From: Begonia masoniana
Lineage: Eukaryota; Streptophyta; Magnoliopsida; Cucurbitales; Begoniaceae
Reading direction: 5' to 3'
Assembly: GCA_022432975.1 (NCBI GenBank)
Contig: CM039512.1
Location: forward strand, 37,139,936-37,203,935
DNA: 64,000 nucleotides
Shown piece by piece: positions 12,858 to 27,045 of the stretch. Position numbers and translations under genes: made by a program. Each line of letters starts with the position of its first letter. Position 1 is the first letter of the stretch. The notes under the pieces were generated by a model that did no database searches, had not been told where the DNA came from, and was given only the letters and a program-made list of their open reading frames with translations.

Positions 12858-13191
12858 CATGTATCATAATGGTAGTTTGTACATAAATATGCCTTGCACT
12901 GATGGATGGAGGTTGATTCTGTAGAGGTCAAATCTTCATTCTATCTGGCTTCAACATTCTGATCAGAATCTTGCTCATGCTGAAATGAACGTACGTGATT
13001 GAATCTTGAATCTTGAATCTTGAATCTTGAATCTAAACAAATGGGATTCTCTAGTTTGTGTTCTAAAATGGGGGGCACTTTGTAATCATTAGGGTTTATG
13101 ATTGAGATCGTTGAAATCAATTTGGCCATTTGAAATATCGAATTACCCAAGTGAAATAAACCCTGATCCTTGTCACACACGAACCATTTCC
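12858..13191. other. Downstream flank of the GH17 gene with a 7-bp microrepeat
   Basis: This is unique-looking AT-rich sequence between the putative LTR end and the GH17 stop codon. The only structure seen is about five copies of TTGAATC at roughly 12999-13035. It probably holds the 3' UTR of the minus-strand gene. Confidence 0.5.
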
Positions 13192-14630
13192 TCAAAATAG
13201 TCTGTAGGAAAGTAATTGGAAGGTAAGCAAGAACACAAACATGAAGGACAACACCATGCCAAGATTCTCCATTTCTGCCGTCTGTTGGAAGATAAATTCA
13301 TTCACAGGAAACAACAAAAACAGAAAACCTAATCAGGTTAGTTATAAGAAACAAATATAGATCTTCATTGAAAAGAGGCTGCAATTTTACCTTAGTGGAA
13401 GATGAAGTTAGAGAAATGGAAGCAGAAGAGGTAGTAGAAGAAGAACTCATCAAGGAAGAGAGTCCTACATTATAGGCCATAGTTCCATCAGGTTGATAGA
13501 GACCGTAGTTTCTTTCAGAAGCAGGCCCAGGCTTTAAATCTTCATTAAAAAGAGCAAATAAATATACTTCCAATCTCATATTAGGCCTCAAAGGAGTTCC
13601 TTCATTTGCCAATTGTCTTCTCAATAAATTCCTATTATATACTGCTGCATTTTCCATTGTTGCTCCAATCTCATTAGGATCACCTTTTGATGGCCACCCA
13701 GTTTCAGAAACTCTCACTTCAATCCCTCCGAAACCCATTCTGGCAATTGCAAATAGTATTGCATCAACTTGAGCATATAGCATGTTATCATAGTAGAGTT
13801 TTGTGTAGGGATCTACCATTCCTGAACTTGGATTGAAGAGGACATAGTCTAGAGAGATGTTATTTGGGTCGTTTTTGTAGGCAAAATATGGGTAAGCATT
13901 GATCCAAAATGGTGATTTTGTGGCGGACAAAAACTGTAAAAATTGGTACATATTGATTGCAACCTGAGCCTTGAAAACTCCAGCTGAAGGTGGATAAGAT
14001 TGCTCCAGCACTGCTAATGAACAAGGGGTGGAGACTTTTATGTATGAATCCATACCTAATTGAACTAAAGCTCCATGAATGCTAACCATAGCTGGGACGA
14101 GGGTTCCTATTAGGGTCGTGTCGTCTTCAGTGAAGACCTCGTTACCGACAGCAATTCCGGTGATTCTGGTCGCCGGAAAATATGGTTTGATGTGGGTGAG
14201 AACCCATTGAAGGGCTTGTTGAGGATCCATAAGTTGGCTAAGCATCTCATTCTCGACTGTCACAGACAGCTCAATTTTAGAGTTGGAGAATGAGGTCAGA
14301 ATTTGAGGATTTGTGTCGTAAATTCTTGCTTTTGTGATTTGCAGAGAGTTTAACATTTCAAGAACTTTTTCCGGTGGAGGTAAATCATTGCCAATTTGAC
14401 CATAATTTATACCCAGCGATTCCACTCCTCGGAAAAATCCCATATCTATAACCAAGAAACCAATTCATCAGTAGATTTCTTAAGGAAATATGAATATAAA
14501 TCTTGGCTAATGCTAATTATAGAGTAGAAATACAAGAACAAAAACACAAAAATAAAAGGGTACCTAAGAAAGGTAGAGCAAACAGAAGAACAATATGAAT
14601 CATAACAATTCCAGGAAAAACTTCTGCCAT
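13192..14630 (-). CDS. GH17 glucan endo-1,3-beta-glucosidase, three exons, probable GPI anchor
   Basis: Minus-strand gene with exons 14564-14630, 13391-14445 and 13192-13281, giving 403 codons plus stop. Exon 1 starts MAEVFPG and encodes a signal peptide rich in I, V and L. The exon 1/2 junction splits a codon. Exon 2 holds the whole GH17 barrel: GINYGQIGNDLP, IAVGNEVF (acid/base Glu about residue 125) and RVSETGWPSKGDP (nucleophile Glu about 270). A Ser/Thr-rich linker follows, then exon 3 with a hydrophobic tail (MVLSFMFVFLLTFQLL) and stop TGA. Both introns (118 and 109 bp) are GT...AG. The family hydrolyses callose-type beta-1,3-glucan; the signal peptide and hydrophobic tail suggest a GPI-anchored cell-surface form. 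No CBM43/X8 domain is present. Reading through the second donor would give a 385-codon frame ending at 13298, a less likely alternative or a retained-intron form. The gene looks intact and is the only confident host gene here. Confidence 0.93.
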
Positions 14631-14634
14631 ACAC

Positions 14635-14637
<3 letters not shown>

Positions 14638-14670
<33 letters not shown>

Positions 14671-14678
14671 ATATACAA
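14638..14678 (-). promoter_or_regulatory. GH17 promoter-proximal region: TATA-like motif and (CT)n leader
   Basis: Read on the minus strand, GTATATATAC (about 14669-14678) is followed by a CT run of about 30 bp and then, within 10 bp, by the start codon. Pyrimidine runs just upstream of the ATG are common in plant 5' UTRs. The spacing from TATA to ATG is tight, so the TATA call is tentative. Confidence 0.4.
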
Positions 14679-14699
14679 AGAGATGAGGAGAGACAAAGC

Positions 14700-15775
14700 A
14701 GAAGTAATAAATTCTTTTCTTTTCTTGCATGAATATTCATGGGGTTTGAAAATGGTTTCTAGCTTGCCTTGGCGACGTAGACTTTGGCTCTTACCTCTTC
14801 ATTAGCACTTATGTTTCGTGGGTTTCCTCAATTTGTCATTGTTTTGCAATACCTTGTCTTTTTCCAACCTATGAAAACTACTCACATGAGTATTGACCAA
14901 ACTGTCCCTGATCTTTCCTCCTACAAAAGCAAAAGGAAAAGCAAAATTCCTCATTATTTACTAATTTATTAGTTAGTCTTTTTAGAAAGTGATTATTTTT
15001 AGAATAATTTTTGGATTGGCCGTAATAACTTATAAGGCAAGCTCTCGCTCGAAGGCTTCTCAAAAGATCAATATTTGATTGGTGGTACAATCTGCAATAT
15101 GGATCCCGCCAATTAATGAGTTTATTAACATGTTAACCAGCACAAACGTCGGACTTCTTGACAAGTGTTTTTGAGTTGCTGGATGCAGAGCCGGTGGGCT
15201 GACGTCCCAAGCAGTTGATGTCGAAACAGAACAGTGCAATATTATTCATTGACTTAACTATCTTATTAATTAATTATGGTACAAGTACCCATATTTAAAA
15301 TAATTTTGTTCATCAAAATGGCCATCGAAACATTTTTATTTAACTAAATCTAATGATAAAAAATTTAAGAAATTATGCCAACACCATCTCTACATGTGGC
15401 AGATCTTTATGTTCTGAATAAATCTTCTAGACAGTAGTGTAGATGCCCTCTTAATATAATATTTAAAAATTAGTGCGCCACAGAACAAACTTTGTGTCCT
15501 AAGGATGTATAATAAGTTAATTATTTCATAACTTTTGGAATTACTTAATTCCATTATCTTCAGAATTAGTTTATATATTAATCAACCATCTTTTCTCTTG
15601 TATTTAGTTGGATGCATGTTCTTTGTAACTTTGTCACATTTTTTATGTAAATTATGAAAGTTAGAAGAGATTGAGAACTCATTTTTTTATATACCAAAGT
15701 TAAAATTATAGTATATGTTAAAAAAATGAAAAACAAGAAAATAGGATATAAAACAAGTGGGCATAGCCACCTAGA
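14700..15775. other. Intergenic AT-rich DNA
   Basis: I see no gene, RNA or repeat that I can support. Short open frames at 14784-14972 and 14878-15090 have no domain-like content. Confidence 0.5.
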
Positions 15776-16005
15776 GATGAAAAACGATCCGGACGAGTCG
15801 AGCTGAGCCAGAAGTAGTCCGGCTCACCGAACCTAATGAGTTAAATGAGCTGAATCCACCGAGCCTAACAAACAGAGCCTAACGAGCCAGCCTGAAAAAA
15901 TTTCAACCTGAGCCGGCTCGGGAGCCACGAGTTAAACAAGCCGAGCCGAGCCAGCTCAACGAGCCTTAATAAGCCGAGCCGAGCCGAGCCGAGCCGAGCG
16001 TATAT
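15776..16005. repeat. Degenerate GAGCC/GGCTC-rich repeat cluster
   Basis: Dense direct and inverted copies of GAGCC, GAGCCGAGCC and GGCTCG occur here, ending in five consecutive GAGCC-type units near 15974-16000. Such word clusters are typical of subterminal regions of DNA transposons, for example hAT type, but no terminal inverted repeats or target duplication are evident. Confidence 0.55.
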
Positions 16006-16496
16006 AAATATTTTCAACTTATATTAATATAATATAAATTTTTAAAAAAATTTCATTTAAAATTATAATAAGTATTAATAATTATATGTCAACAATATTT
16101 ATTCATTTAATTTAAAAATTAGTTAGCGACGTTAAAAATGACTCATTTAGTGTCAAGTGTGTTTGTGTGTGTATATAATATAATATATTAAATTTAAAAA
16201 AAAAAAAAACATAAGAAGGGAAAAAAAACCATTCTTCTGTTTCTGGGTGGCACTGCAAAGAGTGAGGGGTGAGGAGAGAAAGAGAGAGCCGTGAGGGAGG
16301 GGAGAGAGGTTCTCAACTGTCTGATCTCTGTTTTTTACAAAACTAGTTCCATTGCGTTCCTCTCAAGATGCTCTACATTTCCTGTTAAAAAATCTCGAAG
16401 GTCGATTATTTTTTCCTGATTTTTTGTTGAACATTTAGGATTTTGAGGTGTTTTCGCCTAAAAACCCGTTCATCTATTAAGTTGCAAGACTGAAAG
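16006..16496. other. Intergenic DNA, AT-rich then purine-rich
   Basis: An AT-rich stretch (16006-16210) with an A-run is followed by purine-rich text (GAGGGGTGAGGAGAG) and then mixed sequence. No frame or family is recognised. It may be the left part of the unit that ends in the repeats at 16497-19677. Confidence 0.4.
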
Positions 16497-16550
16497 AAGA
16501 ATAATCATCTATTCATCTCTCGCCTCTGCTGCAAAACAGAGGGCTTCGGC

Positions 16551-16554
<4 letters not shown>
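16497..16554 (+). repeat. 58-bp direct repeat, left copy
   Basis: From AAGAATAATCATCTA to GGCTTCGGCAGAC. It recurs without a mismatch at 17696-17753. Both copies run directly into a GA repeat, about 35 bp here and 1.9 kb at the other copy. Confidence 0.93.
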
Positions 16555-16598
<44 letters not shown>

Positions 16599-16635
16599 TG
16601 GCCGCGGGGTGGGCTCGGCCCGCCTCTTTGGACTG

Positions 16636-17698
16636 TGCCAAGCTCGGATCGCTACTGTAGCGTGCCGAGCCAAACTCGGCTCGCTACTGTAGCGTGCCGA
16701 GCCAAACTCGGCTCGCTACTGTAGCGTGCCGAGCCAAACTCGGCTCGCTACTGTAGCGTGCCGAGCCAAACTCGGCTCGCTACTGTAGCGTGCCGAGCCA
16801 AACTCGGCTCGCTACTGTAGCGTGCCGAGCCAAACTCGGCTCGCTACTGTAGCGTGCCGAGCCAAACTCGGCTCGCTACTGTAGCGTGCCGAGCCAAACT
16901 CGGCTCGCTACTGTAGCGTGCCGAGCCAAACTCGGCTCGCTACTGTAGCGTGCCGAGCCAAACTCGGCTCGCTACTGTAGCGTGCCGAGCCAAACTCGGC
17001 TCGCTACTGTAGCGTGCCGAGCCAAACTCGGCTCGCTACTGTAGCGTGCCGAGCCAAACTCGGCTCGCTACTGTAGCGTGCCGAGCCAAACTCGGCTCGC
17101 TACTGTAGCGTGCCGAGCCAAACTCGGCTCGCTACTGTAGCGTGCCGAGCCAAACTCGGCTCGCTACTGTAGCGTGCCGAGCCAAACTCGGCTCGCTACT
17201 GTAGCGTGCCGAGCCAAACTCGGCTCGCTACTGTAGCGTGCCGAGCCAAACTCGGCTCGCTACTGTAGCGTGCCGAGCCAAACTCGGCTCGCTACTGTAG
17301 CGTGCCGAGCCAAACTCGGCTCGCTACTGTAGCGTGCCGAGCCAAACTCGGCTCGCTACTGTAGCGTGCCGAGCCAAACTCGGCTCGCTACTGTAGCGTG
17401 CCGAGCCAAACTCGGCTCGCTACTGTAGCGTGCCGAGCCAAACTCGGCTCGCTACTGTAGCGTGCCGAGCCAAACTCGGCTCGCTACTGTAGCGTGCCGA
17501 GCCAAACTCGGCTCGCTACTGTAGCGTGCCGAGCCAAACTCGGCTCGCTACTGTAGCGTGCCGAGCCAAACTCGGCTCGCTACTGTAGCGTGCCGAGCCA
17601 AACTCGGCTCGCTACTGTAGCGTGCCGAGCCAAACTCGGCTCGCTACTGTAGCGTGCCGAGCCAAACTCGGCTCGCTACTGTAGCGTGCCGAGCCAAG
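16636..17698 (+). repeat. 32-bp palindromic satellite, about 32 copies
   Basis: The unit is TGCCGAGCCAAACTCGG joined to CTCGCTACTGTAGCG. Each unit contains two perfect inverted repeats: GCCGAG/CTCGGC with a 5-nt loop, and CGCTAC/GTAGCG with almost no loop. All later units are identical; only the first (16636-16662) is diverged (TGCCAAGCTCGGATC). The array lies exactly between the two 58-bp direct repeats. Confidence 0.96.
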
Positions 17699-17753
17699 AA
17701 TAATCATCTATTCATCTCTCGCCTCTGCTGCAAAACAGAGGGCTTCGGCAGAC
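17696..17753 (+). repeat. 58-bp direct repeat, right copy
   Basis: Identical to 16497-16554 and offset by 1,199 bp. The last satellite unit merges into it at CCAAGAATAATC. Confidence 0.93.
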
Positions 17754-19918
<2,165 letters not shown>

Positions 19919-22399
19919 TGTAACGCCCCCGAACCCACTCCAGCTCGGTGCGCTACTTTGCTGACCAATCACGCGTTTAAAATATAATTTAAAATAATTT
20001 TCAAAGAATTTTTGACTCGATTTTCAGGTTTTTCCAACCCTCGAAAAATGTTTGAAAACGTGCATAAAATACGTTTAAAATACGTCGGAAAAGGTCGGGT
20101 CAAAACATTTTGAAAATAGACAAAATTTAAAAAAAAAACAATTTTGTGTGTGCTGGGCGCCGCGCACGTCGCGCGCGCAGCAGCGCGCCACTTGCCACCT
20201 TGCGCGCACGCAGGTGGCGAACGTTTGGCGCTAGGCGCCGAACGTTTGGCACCCTCTCGGGTGCCAGCGCGCCCTGTGCGCCTAGTTTCGGCTTTTTCCC
20301 ACTTTTCTTCATTTTTCTTCGAGCCAAACACTTTCAATTTACCTGAAAATTTACCCACACATTCCCGACATCCCCGACTCCGTGCTCTGTAAAAATCTCA
20401 GAAAAACCGATTTAAAACGGTTAATGAAAAAATAGAGAAAAGTGAACCCGACGTTATTTGTTTTAAAACCAAAACGAGCGGCATAACGCCTATAATTATC
20501 AAAACCCAAAACCTGAAAAATTAACTATTTGTAAAAACCATTCAAATCAATTCCAAAACAGTTTACAAACCATATTCACAATATCGTAACATTATCTTTA
20601 TTTACACAACAAAACAACCCAAAATACGAAAAGTATTACTACGTATACCCCGTCCTCAAACCCAAGAAATCCATGGTCTAGGCGCCCCGACAACGGCCTG
20701 CACCGGCGTGCCCCGTGCACCAACGACTGCATCCTACTCCTGGGGTCCCTCGTCAAGCTCACCTGAAAATGTATCGTCACCTACACCAAAAAACACAAAA
20801 CGTAAGCCTAATGCTTAGTAAGTAGGGAATAACAGATGCTATAAAAACACAATGCAGCCAATCCTATTACATGCTGTTTCTAACACTCAGTTGTGCTTGT
20901 TCACGTTTGTTGCTTTAATCTTTTCATAAGCCGTGTGGGTCGAGTAGGCTCACGTCCTATAACCGTCTAGAACAGCCACACTCAGAACCACCAGAGCAAG
21001 ACCAAATAACAATCATCTCATAACTGTCTAGGATGGCTATACCAAATCTCCCTCATGTCGATCGTAGAATCCAATAACCGTCTAGAAATTCATACTCACG
21101 ACTATTACGTATTTTAGCAGGTCATCTATCATAGAGGTCCTCTCAGGGTGCTACACTCCAGCACTTGTTCCCGACAAAGCACTATAATCAAGATTAATTT
21201 TACAATTTCTTTTTATCTAATTACATTTCATGCTCGCAATTCAAACCATGCAAGAAAACTCATATTTTGCTTAATTTAAAACTATGATGCATGATAAAGA
21301 ATATGCAACACAGCACAATGCGAAACAAACGACCATTAACCCTACCGTTCTATGGTGTAGGCCCGAAGGCAAAACAATTTCACACCACTACTTACTTGAC
21401 TGCTCGGTAATTGCTTGCTTACTTCGTCCAACCAAAATTACTCGCTCGACAGCCTAACAAATAAGGAGAAATAACTTAGTCATCATTCTAGGAAATTCTA
21501 AAAATTAACTAAGATAAAACTACTAACAATTCAACCTAACTCACAACAAAACTCTAAAACCCGATTTTCCTCACATTTTCTACCGTCCAACTTCGAACGG
21601 CCATAACTTATTCGTTTTCTAACGGATTTCGACGTGCCACCCCATTCCGTAAACCTCTACACGTCTACTATCTATTGAAACAAACCAATTGCCCAAAAAA
21701 AATTCACCAACTCGGATTCCAGCAAAAACACCATTGCCCTGTTTTTGCCCTACTTAACAATTTCATATTCCTACTCCTTTTACCTCTAAACCATTCCAAT
21801 ATCTCATTTCTAGTGTTTAACTAATGAATAATAGGATGAACATTCATCAAAATTTCAAGAATTTTGGATTCCTCACTATGGTTTCAAAATTCCTTAATAA
21901 ACTCAACAAAACCACCTAAACATTACCTAAACTAGTTAGCAAATAAAACCCAATTAATTTTTTCACTAACCTTGCTATTTTCTTCACCAAGGGAAGCTTG
22001 AATTTTTTCAACAATGGAGGATTTCCTAGGGCACTCGTGGAAGAGGAGAGGAGAAGAAGCAAAAATGGTATTTTCATCCACAATTTTCCATTTTATTTAA
22101 ATAAACTTTTCTTCTTTTAACCTTTTTTCCACAAACTTTCCTAATTTTAAAAAACAACCACTCACCTCTCACTCTCACAATCCCACGTTGAAGTTCTCTC
22201 TTCCACCCTCTAATTTCACTTTTTATTTCATCCACATTTACCTTTATATAAACCAATAATATAGTACCCCTTCCACAATATATTTTTCCATCTATTTCTC
22301 GTATCATTTATCAATAAAAATAACTCAAAAATTAACATAACCCCAACAACATCCCCTAACTAGGGCTATGTACGAATTAGAAAATTCCCGGGTGTTACA
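19919..22399 (-). mobile_element. Solo LTR (family B), 2,481 bp, TSD AAAAA
   Basis: Bounded by TGTAACGCCCCCG and GGGTGTTACA, with AAAAA duplicated at 19914-19918 and 22400-22404. In LTR orientation (minus strand) it starts TGTAACACCCGGGAATT. It has a donor-like AAGTAAGTAG (about 21400) with TTCGGGCCTACACC after it (about 21350), and an acceptor-like GCATTAGGCTTACG...GGTGTAGGTGA (about 20820 to 20770). Near the 3' end (20145-20280) it carries a palindrome-rich module (CGCGCGC, GGCGCCGAACGTTTGGC). No internal region or second LTR remains. The clean duplication shows a genuine insertion into the copia remnant, later reduced by LTR-LTR recombination. Confidence 0.88.
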
Positions 22400-22404
22400 A
22401 AAAA

Positions 22405-22513
22405 TATACCACGGGACTGTAGATTGTTTTTAGCATGGAAAACTCTCAAAATAAAGAGTAATTAACCAAGAGACTGTAGGTCACTTAATCAAACCTTCCA
22501 TTATATTATAAAT
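22405..22513 (-). mobile_element. Copia-type LTR remnant, middle piece
   Basis: Minus-strand text (GAGAGTTTTCCATGC, TACAGTCCCGTGGTATA) matches the plus-strand copy at 42262-42286 and 44500-44565. It is the stretch between two solo LTR insertions. Confidence 0.6.
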
Positions 22514-23753
22514 TGTAACACCCGGGAATTTCCTAATACGTGCGTAACCTTAGATTTGACGTGTTAGGAGAGTTTAATTATGCAAGTGTAAGGTGTGCAT
22601 TGAAGTGTATTAGGATTGGAGGGTTTGACAAGTCAAAACACCTTGTGATTGGTGGAGGATGGTTGTTGAAAAGTCAAAGGGATATTAACCAATAAGAAGT
22701 GAGCAATTAATGATGGAAAAGTGGAGGGAAACTAAATGCATATCACGTTGGAGTTTGGAAGAAGTTAAGTGTGAATAGAGTGGGTTTATTTGCAATTTTA
22801 AAAAGTAGGGTGGAGGCATTCAAAAAGTGGAAAAACATTTAGGTTAAAAAGGTGAGTTTCTCTTTTCTTCTCCATCCTCATCGAGCTTCTCTCCTTCTCC
22901 TCCATAGCCATCGATCCCCTTTCTCCTTTCTTCATCTATTGAAGACTTTTCAAGGTAATTTTACTTGGATTTTGGTTTGTGTACATTTAGATGGAGTTTA
23001 GAAGTGTTTTTATGTATTTTGGTTGAGTTTGGAGAATGGTGGAAAACCCTAGGTTAGGGATTCCGAAAAATTGAGTTTAGATGTTAGATTCCCTTCCTAT
23101 TTTGGTAGTTTAGTTGTTGAATGGAGTGATTTAGGTTGTTAGAGGGGTTAGATGGAAGATTGAAAGAGTGTTCCACAAAAATGGTTGAAGAACACCTATA
23201 TACCGATTCTGTTTGCTAGATTTCAAGTTGGCTAATGTGTTTGGTTGGTTGACTTGAGTGATTCAATGGATAGTATATGTGAAGAGGTTTCCGAATTGGG
23301 GTGGCACGTCGAATTCCGTTGAAGAACGAAGAAGTTATGGCCGTTTGAAGTTGGACAGTTAATTTTGGGGTAAAAATCGGGTTTTGAGTTAAGTTAAAGT
23401 TTTAGGTTGAAGTGTTGGTTAGTTTTGGCTTTAGGACCCTTTAGAATTTTATTAGTGATTTACTAAGTTGAATTTTCTTTATTTTAGGTGATCGAGCGTG
23501 AAATTCAGTTGGACGAAGTGAGCGAACACATACCGAGACGTCAGGTAAGTAGAGGACGTTTGTTTTGCCTTCGGGCCTACACCACGGAACGGTAGGATTT
23601 ATTTTGTTGATAGTATTTTGTTGGTTGGTTGGTTGTTGTATGTTGTCTGTTGGTTGGTTGTTTTCTTCGTGGTTAAGCCTTTTTACGAGAGACAGCCGTT
23701 TGGGGTTGTTGGTTGATTGTTTTGCTTTGTCTTGTAATGCTTGTCTTTAATGG

Positions 23754-23805
<52 letters not shown>

Positions 23806-23860
23806 TCAAAGAAGGGTGGAGATAGGTTGAAAGGAAAGGGGATTAGAGTATGCCTCGGAG

Positions 23861-26125
23861 GGAGCGAGACTCAGAGGGATAGACCCATCTTGGTGAGCGA
23901 GACTCAGATGGAAACGCATCTTGGTTAGCGAGACTCAGATGTGAATAGGTTAGACCCTCTTGGGGAGCGAGACTCAGAGGGATAGACCCATCTTGGTGAG
24001 CGAGACTCAGATGGAAACGCATCTTGGTGAGCGAGACTCAGATGTGAATAGGTTAGACCCTCTTGGGGAGCGAGACTCAGAGGGATAGACCCATCTTGGT
24101 GAGCGAGACTCAGATGGAAACGCATCTTGGTGAGCGAGACTCAGATGGAAACACATCTTGGTGAGCGAGACTCAGATGTGAATAGGTTAGACCCTCTTGG
24201 GGAGCGAGACTCAGAGGGATAGACCCATCTTGGTGAGCGAGACTCAGATGGAAACACATCTTGGTGAGCGAGACTGTGAATAGGATAGGCCCTCTTGGGG
24301 AGCGAGACTCAGAGGGATAGACCCATCTTGGTGAGCGAGACTCAGATGGAAACGCATCTTGGTTAGCGAGACTCAGATGTGAATAGGTTAGACCCTCTTG
24401 GGGAGCGAGACTCAGAGGGATAGACCCATCTTGGTGAGCGAGACTCAGATGGAAACGCATCTTGGTTAGCGAGACTCAGATGTGAATAGGTTAGACCCTC
24501 TTGGGGAGCGAGACTCAGAGGGATAGACCCATCTTGGTGAGCGAGACTCAGATGGAAACGCATCTTGGTGAGCGAGACTCAGATGTGAATAGGTTAGACC
24601 CTCTTGGGGAGCGAGACTCAGAGGGATAGGCCCATCTTGGTGAGCGAGACTCAGATGGAAACACATCTTGGTGAGCGAGACTCAGATGTGAATAGGTTAG
24701 ACCCTCTTGGGGAGCGAGACTCAGAGGGATAGACCCATCTTGGTGAGCGAGACTCAGAGGGATAGACCCATCTTGGTGAGCGAGACTCAGATGGAAACGC
24801 ATCTTGGTGAGCGAGACTCAGATGTGAATAGGTTAGACCCTCTTGGGGAGCGAGACTCAGATGTGAATAGGTTAGACCCTCTTGGGGAGCGAGACTCAGA
24901 TGTGAATAGGTTAGACCCTCTTGGGGAGCGAGACTCAGATGTGAATAGGTTAGACCCTCTTGGGGAGCGAGACTCAGAGGGATAGACCCATCTTGGTGAG
25001 CGAGACTCAGATGTGAATAGGTTAGACCCTCTTGGGGAGCGAGACTCAGAGGGATAGACCCATCTTGGTGAGCGAGACTCAGATGTGAATAGGTTAGACC
25101 CTCTTGGGGAGCGAGACTCAGATGTGAATAGGTTAGACCCTCTTGGGGAGCGAGACTCAGAGGGATAGACCCATCTTGGTGAGCGAGACTCAGATGGAAA
25201 CGCATCTTGGTGAGCGAGACTCAGATGGAAACGCATCTTGGTGAGCGAGACTCAGATGTGAATAGGTTAGACCCTCTTGGGGAGCGAGACTCAGATGTGA
25301 ATAGGTTAGACCCTCTTGGGGAGCGAGACTCAGATGTGAATAGGTTAGACCCTCTTGGGGAGCGAGACTCAGAGGGATAGACCCATCTTGGTGAGCGAGA
25401 CTCAGAGGGATAGACCCATCTTGGTGAGCGAGACTCAGATGTGAATAGGTTAGACCCTCTTGGGGAGCGAGACTCAGAGGGATAGACCCATCTTGGTGAG
25501 CGAGACTCAGATGGAAACACATCTTGGTGAGCGAGACTCAGATGTGAATAGGTTAGACCCTCTTGGGGAGCGAGACTCAGATGTGAATAGGTTAGACCCT
25601 CTTGGGGAGCGAGACTCAGATGGAAACACATCTTGGTGAGCGAGACTCAGATGTGAATAGGTTAGACCCTCTTGGGGAGCGAGACTCAGATGTGAATAGG
25701 TTAGACCCTCTTGGGGAGCGAGACTCAGAGGGATAGACCCATCTTGGTGAGCGAGACTCAGATGTGAATAGGTTAGACCCTCTTGGGGAGCGAGACTCAG
25801 ATGGAAACGCATCTTGGTGAGCGAGACTCAGATGTGAATAGGTTAGACCCTCTTGGGGAGCGAGACTCAGAGGGATAGACCCATCTTGGTGAGCGAGACT
25901 CAGATGTGAATAGGTTAGACCCTCTTGGGGAGCGAGACTCAGATGTGAATAGGTTAGACCCTCTTGGGGAGCGAGACTCAGATGGAAACGCATCTTGGTG
26001 AGCGAGACTCAGATGGAAACGCATCTTGGTGAGCGAGACTCAGATGGAAACGCATCTTGGTGAGCGAGACTCAGATGGAAACACATCTTGGTCTCAATGG
26101 AATAGCATCTTGGGGAGCGAGACTC
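23861..26125 (+). repeat. Three-word array in the LTR
   Basis: Built from three units that share GAGCGAGACTCAGA: A of 33 bp (then GGGATAGACCCATCTTGGT), B of 31 bp (then TGGAAACGCATCTTGGT) and C of 39 bp (then TGTGAATAGGTTAGACCC). From 23861 to about 24700 they mostly follow a strict A-B-C order (103 bp); afterwards the order is irregular, with runs such as CCCC and BBBB. There are roughly 65 units. Many overlapping open frames arise, none of them coding. Confidence 0.93.
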
Positions 26126-26879
26126 AGATGTGTAATAGGTATTTGGGTTAGGTTTATCTTGACACTAGATTTGGCGGTGTGTTAGGGTTGGGTGACATTA
26201 TGTGTGTATGTTTATCTTTGTTATCCCTACTTGCTAAGCGTAAGCTTACGTGTGTGTGTTCCATGGTGTAGGTGACGACAGGAGTACAGGTTAGAGCTAC
26301 GAAGAAGGCTCAGGATTAGGCCGCAGTCGGAGGAGTACGGAGTCCGCCGGTGCAGGCTATTGTCGGGGCGTTTTGACCACTGGATGTCTCGGGTAGTGGG
26401 AGGTGAATGTTTGACATGGATAGTTTAATTTGTAAGTATTTTGGTATGGATAGTTGGTGTGCGGAAATGTTGTTTTGTGGGAGTTAGGAAACCTTATTAA
26501 GTTGTGGTAAATTGTGTTCGTAAATATTTTCGTAATGTATTTTGGTGTTTTTGAGTTGGGATATTGTGTTTAATAGTTGTCGTATTTAAGGAAGTTGTAA
26601 ACATATATTTTCGTGGGTTGATTTCAGGTTTTGGTGTAAAGAAATTTAGGCGTTACGCCGCCCGTTTTGGTTTTAAACTATTTACCGTCGGGTTATGTTC
26701 GCTATTTTTTTTTATTTAATCATTTGAAGTCGGTTTTCTATAAAATTTACGGGATTTGAAGATTTAGGTGTCGGGAGTGTGTGGTTAAAATTTCATGGAT
26801 TTTGGAGAAGTTTAGCTTAAGGAAAAGTGGAAAAACAAATTTGCATGCAGGAGTTGACATGTACTGTTCATCCTGTTGT

Positions 26880-27045
26880 AAAAGTGTCGACACCAAAGAC
26901 AAGGTGTCGACACTTACTGTTCACAGTGTTGCAAAAGTGTCGACACCAAATACAAGGTGTCGACACCTTTTGCAAAGAAAAGGGACCAGAGAGCAAAACT
27001 GTTTTAAAGTGTTGACACCTACTGTTCATAGTGTCGACACTTTAC
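26880..27045 (+). repeat. GTGTCGACAC palindrome module near the LTR 3' end
   Basis: Four or five copies of the perfect palindrome GTGTCGACAC, and near-copies such as GTGTTGACACC, are spaced by TACTGTTCA and CCAAA.ACAAG words. The same position in other LTRs has different palindromic words. Confidence 0.85.

Noticed and set aside
13298..13390. C-terminal extension of the GH17 exon 2 frame
   Set aside because: A canonical AAG/GTAAAA donor and a downstream exon with an anchor-like tail explain the gene better; the extension is kept only as a possible retained-intron form.
16636..17698. CRISPR-like palindromic repeats
   Set aside because: There are no unique spacers; the 32-bp units abut one another.
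20127..20392. Overlapping frames on both strands in GC-rich sequence
   Set aside because: Stop-poor because of GC-rich palindromes near the end of a solo LTR.
23925..26024. Many overlapping frames of 66-184 codons in the three-word array
   Set aside because: The same repeat is read in different phases; no start context or domain.
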